From: Lacrimispora sphenoides
Lineage (GTDB): Bacteria > Bacillota > Clostridia > Lachnospirales > Lachnospiraceae
Length of the DNA: 64,000 nt
Assembly (NCBI RefSeq): GCF_900105215.1
Contig: NZ_FOIP01000001.1
Location: forward strand, 2,130,001-2,194,000
Direction of reading: 5' to 3'
Part shown: positions 61,724-64,000 of the stretch, in pieces
Numbering within the stretch: position 1 is the stretch's first letter
Layout: every line of letters begins with the position of its first letter
Translations under genes and position numbers: made by a program
The notes under the pieces: generated by a model
The model's database searches: none
Told to the model about the DNA's origin: nothing
What the model saw: only the letters and a program-made list of their open reading frames with translations

Positions 61724-62560
61724 ATGGTAGGTAAGAAAAAGTGGTACATAAAAATACTAATTATGATCCTTCTGATAACCGGAGCATTATTTTCGGGATT
61801 TCCTATATTGTGGATGATGCTGAGTTCATTTAAGTCTAATGCGGAAATCTTTGCCTGGCCGCCAACATGGATATCAGAGAGTTTTAGCTTGAACGCCTAT
61901 ATTTCAATCTTTCATAATCCTGAAAAAGTCAGATTTTTTATAAACAGCTATTGCATTGCAATGGTTGTAGTGATTTTTACATTGATCATCGGGATACTTG
62001 CATCTTACAGTTTCAGCCGTTTCGATTTTCCGGGAAAAGGTTTTATTAATACCGTCATTGTCAGTGTGCAGGCAGTGCCTCCGATCACCCTTTTGATTCC
62101 ATATTTAAGCCTGATTGTCAGCCTGAAATTATACAATACATTTGGCGCATTGATACTGACGTATATGCTGTTCACCTTGCCCTATGCGATCTTGATGATT
62201 ACCGGATATATGAATACTCTGCCGAAAGATTTGGATGAAGCGGTAATGATTGACGGCGGTTCAAGGTTTATGGCTCTTTGGACAGTACTGGTTCCTGTAT
62301 CAATTCCTGGCCTGGTTTCGGTGGGAATGTATACATTCATGCAGGCCTGGAATGAATATTTGTTTGCATTGGCGTTGACTAAGACAAATGAAATGCGGAC
62401 GGTACCGGTGGGCATTAGCCTGCTGATGGGGCAGCATGCATATGAGTGGAATCAAATGATGTCAATGAGTGTATTAGGCTCCTTACCTGTATTGGTCCTG
62501 TTTTTGTTTTTCCAGCGGTACTTTATTGCCGGCATGACGGCGGGAGCTGTAAAAAATTAA
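61724..62560 (+). CDS. Sugar ABC transporter permease (UgpE/MalG type)
   Basis: A 278-residue permease with six helices. SGFPILWMMLSSFKSNAEIF is the normal N-terminal motif of MalG-like proteins, and DEAVMIDGGSRFMALWTVLV near residue 170 is the coupling loop that touches the ATPase. ATG 61724 lies two bases after the previous stop with AGAGGGA ahead. No ATPase gene is in this operon, so a shared MsmK/UgpC-like ATPase from elsewhere must power it; this follows the usual pattern of the family. Confidence 0.92.
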   Translation: MVGKKKWYIKILIMILLITGALFSGFPILWMMLSSFKSNAEIFAWPPTWISESFSLNAYISIFHNPEKVRFFINSYCIAMVVVIFTLIIGILASYSFSRFDFPGKGFINTVIVSVQAVPPITLLIPYLSLIVSLKLYNTFGALILTYMLFTLPYAILMITGYMNTLPKDLDEAVMIDGGSRFMALWTVLVPVSIPGLVSVGMYTFMQAWNEYLFALALTKTNEMRTVPVGISLLMGQHAYEWNQMMSMSVLGSLPVLVLFLFFQRYFIAGMTAGAVKN

Positions 62561-62613
62561 TACGTATGATTATCCGGAAACGGAAATCTAATAAAAAGTT
62601 GGAGGAAAAAACT

Positions 62614-63471
62614 ATGCTGTTAAACATGAAAGAACTGTTAGCTGTTGCAAATGAAAACAATTTTGCGGTACCTGCATTTAACATCAGCTCCTATGCGATG
62701 TTAAATGGAATTGTGGAGGCCTCAGAAGAAGAAAATGCACCGGTTATTATTTCAATCCATCCGGATGAGCTGAGCCATATTGGAGTAGATGTCATTTCTG
62801 CAATCAGGCAGAGGGCTTATAAATCAAATATACCGGTTTGCATTCATCTGGATCATGGTGCTTCTTTTGAGCAGGTCATGGTAGCGATTCAGTCAGGATA
62901 TACATCTGTTATGATTGACGGTTCAAGTCTTCCCTTTGAAGAGAATATTGCTCTATGCAAAAAGATATGTGAAGCAGCTCATGCAGCCAATGTATCTGTA
63001 GAAGGCGAACTTGGCACAATTGGAACAACCGACTCTACAGAAACAGAAAATCAGATAATTATTTATACAAAGCCGGATGATGCTGTCACGTTTGTAAAGG
63101 AAACAGGTGTTGATACACTGGCAATTGCAATAGGAACTTGCCACGGATTATATCCTGCTGGCATGAAGCCGGAATTAAAATTGGATTTATTAAAAGAGAT
63201 CAAGTCAAAAGTATCGATTCCGCTAGTACTTCACGGAGGATCTAATAATCCGGATAAAGAAATTGGGGAATCAGTAGCATTAGGTGTAAATAAGATCAAT
63301 ATCTCCAGCGATATTAAAGTGGCTTATTATAATAAAATGAGAGAAATTTTGTCAGATAACAGCCTAAGAGAACCAAATATGATTGAACCACCTTGCATGA
63401 AAGCCATGAAGGAAGTGGCATATCACAAGATCCGGCTTTTCAAGGCAAATGGAAAGGCTGCACTTTATTAA
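62614..63471 (+). CDS. Class II ketose-bisphosphate aldolase
   Basis: A 285-residue zinc aldolase of the fructose/tagatose-bisphosphate family (FbaA, KbaY, GatY). Visible marks: NNFAVPAFNISSYAMLNGIV at the start, CIHLDHGASFEQV with zinc-binding histidine and catalytic aspartate (about residue 80), VEGELGTIGTTDS, GTCHGLYP, LVLHGGSNN with a third histidine, and KINISSDIKVAYYNKM. It splits a ketose bisphosphate to triose phosphates. GGAGG precedes ATG 62614; the upstream open frame is spurious. Placed after the sugar permeases, it probably handles the imported sugar. The sugar is not known. Confidence 0.92.
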   Translation: MLLNMKELLAVANENNFAVPAFNISSYAMLNGIVEASEEENAPVIISIHPDELSHIGVDVISAIRQRAYKSNIPVCIHLDHGASFEQVMVAIQSGYTSVMIDGSSLPFEENIALCKKICEAAHAANVSVEGELGTIGTTDSTETENQIIIYTKPDDAVTFVKETGVDTLAIAIGTCHGLYPAGMKPELKLDLLKEIKSKVSIPLVLHGGSNNPDKEIGESVALGVNKINISSDIKVAYYNKMREILSDNSLREPNMIEPPCMKAMKEVAYHKIRLFKANGKAALY

Positions 63472-63575
63472 CCAACACCGTATCATCGCCCTGTAAAATA
63501 GAAATATACAGTTTTTATTTTATGGGGCAAAGCTGATAAGAAAAATAGATAGCAGGAGAAAGTGGGGTGGATAGC

Positions 63576-64000
63576 ATGAAGACCGAGGAAAAATATATAG
63601 AAACATACGAAAAAATGGAGCAGCTGATTGAATCCAGAATTAAAAGCAATGCTTTTACAGCACTGGGGTACACGAGTAATCTGGACATATTGTGTGATTT
63701 TCAAATAGAAACATTCAATCAACTGCTGAACAGATATCTTCCGAATGCAGATTTGGTCAAAATGAAAGCAGCAAAAGAGATAACAAGCATGGAGGAATTC
63801 TTGGAGACCATTGTATTTTATTGCAGGCATGGAATCGGCGGAGAAGTAGATATTTCGGATTTCCATATAATAAGGGATACTTTTGCAGCAAAAAAGGGCA
63901 TGGGCGGTACTGCAACCCAGGGGGCCATGGCTTTGGCAGCAGTAGCATGTCCTTCCATTGTTCATTTAACGGATGACTCGAAAGAAGTATGTGATATTTT
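63576..64000 (+). CDS. ADP-dependent sugar kinase-like protein (5' part, cut by window end)
   Basis: An open frame of 141 codons that runs off the window. GGGGTGG precedes ATG 63576. The sequence has NAFTALGYTSNLDILCDFQI near residue 26, the substrate-side start of ribokinase-fold kinases, and KKGMGGTATQGAMALAAVAC near 111-130, the glycine-rich stretch of ADP-dependent glucokinase/phosphofructokinase proteins. I favour that family, but the catalytic GxGD motif lies beyond the window. Placed after a ketose-bisphosphate aldolase, it would make the bisphosphate substrate from an imported sugar phosphate. Confidence 0.65.
   Translation, partial: MKTEEKYIETYEKMEQLIESRIKSNAFTALGYTSNLDILCDFQIETFNQLLNRYLPNADLVKMKAAKEITSMEEFLETIVFYCRHGIGGEVDISDFHIIRDTFAAKKGMGGTATQGAMALAAVACPSIVHLTDDSKEVCDI

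Noticed and set aside
63483..63965. Long minus-strand open frame of 160 codons at the window end
   Set aside because: It is antisense to the ADP-dependent-kinase-like frame, which has a ribosome site and family motifs, and it shows no homology pattern of its own.
1..64000. tRNA and rRNA genes
   Set aside because: No sequence with the conserved TPsiC-arm pattern or rRNA cores was noticed on either strand by eye. A covariance search would be needed to exclude them fully.

Overview
The window looks like a chromosomal segment of a clostridial Firmicute, most likely a Lachnospiraceae member of the Lacrimispora / [Clostridium] type. The clearest evidence is a SCIFF peptide gene with its radical SAM maturase next to tgt and yajC. 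Gram-positive features (LCP protein, cell-wall-binding repeats, lipoprotein sugar-binding proteins, TTG/GTG starts with strong Shine-Dalgarno sites) agree. The genus is an inference; there is no rRNA or tRNA gene here to anchor it.

Region 1 (1-10.5 kb) is an AT-rich capsule/exopolysaccharide operon on the plus strand: four glycosyltransferases or Stealth-type phosphotransferases, a Wzy-like polymerase, a GINT1_N-like protein, a polysaccharide pyruvyl transferase, a Wzx flippase, and an F420-dehydrogenase-beta-like protein with a separate small ferredoxin. Region 2 (10.7-17.7 kb) is a scrap yard: an unrecognised HTH protein, a broken WYL regulator, a broken ArdC-like gene from an integrative element, one intact GT4 gene, and a complete 2,528-bp IS66-family element with 22/24 matching ends and a perfect 8-bp target duplication. 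Region 3 (17.7-22 kb) holds a polyprenyl-phosphate sugar transferase (chain initiation), a Wzz-like protein, an IS3 transposase tail and a frameshifted acyltransferase.

Region 4 (22.5-24.5 kb) is a MarR-pirin-nitroreductase unit with an evident operator over its promoter, followed by a long hairpin and a twelve-copy 8-bp tandem repeat. Region 5 (25.1-32 kb) is a sugar operon behind a perfect consensus promoter: ROK regulator, a fusion of a BadF-type sugar kinase with a TIM-barrel-like domain, and an RbsA/RbsC/RbsB-type ABC importer. Two small coiled-coil proteins and a cell-wall-binding repeat protein follow.

Region 6 (34.7-48.2 kb) has higher GC and is a second, seemingly native surface-glycan locus. 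It has a hairpin-rich leader, a TPP enzyme, SDR epimerase, C-methyltransferase and NADP-type secondary alcohol dehydrogenase (together suggestive of a branched or C-methylated sugar), three GT2 proteins, a second chain-initiating sugar transferase, and an LCP protein that could attach the product to the wall. Region 7 (48.3-59 kb) is mostly core genes: HtrA protease, a DUF2325-DUF3793-flavodoxin unit flanked by two copies of a palindromic operator, clpX, lspA, a CBS-domain transporter-like protein, TIGR04086, scfA-scfB, tgt and yajC. Region 8 (59.3-64 kb) is a sugar import and breakdown operon: binding protein, two permeases, class II aldolase and the start of an ADP-dependent kinase-like gene cut by the window end.

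No CRISPR array, rRNA or tRNA was seen.
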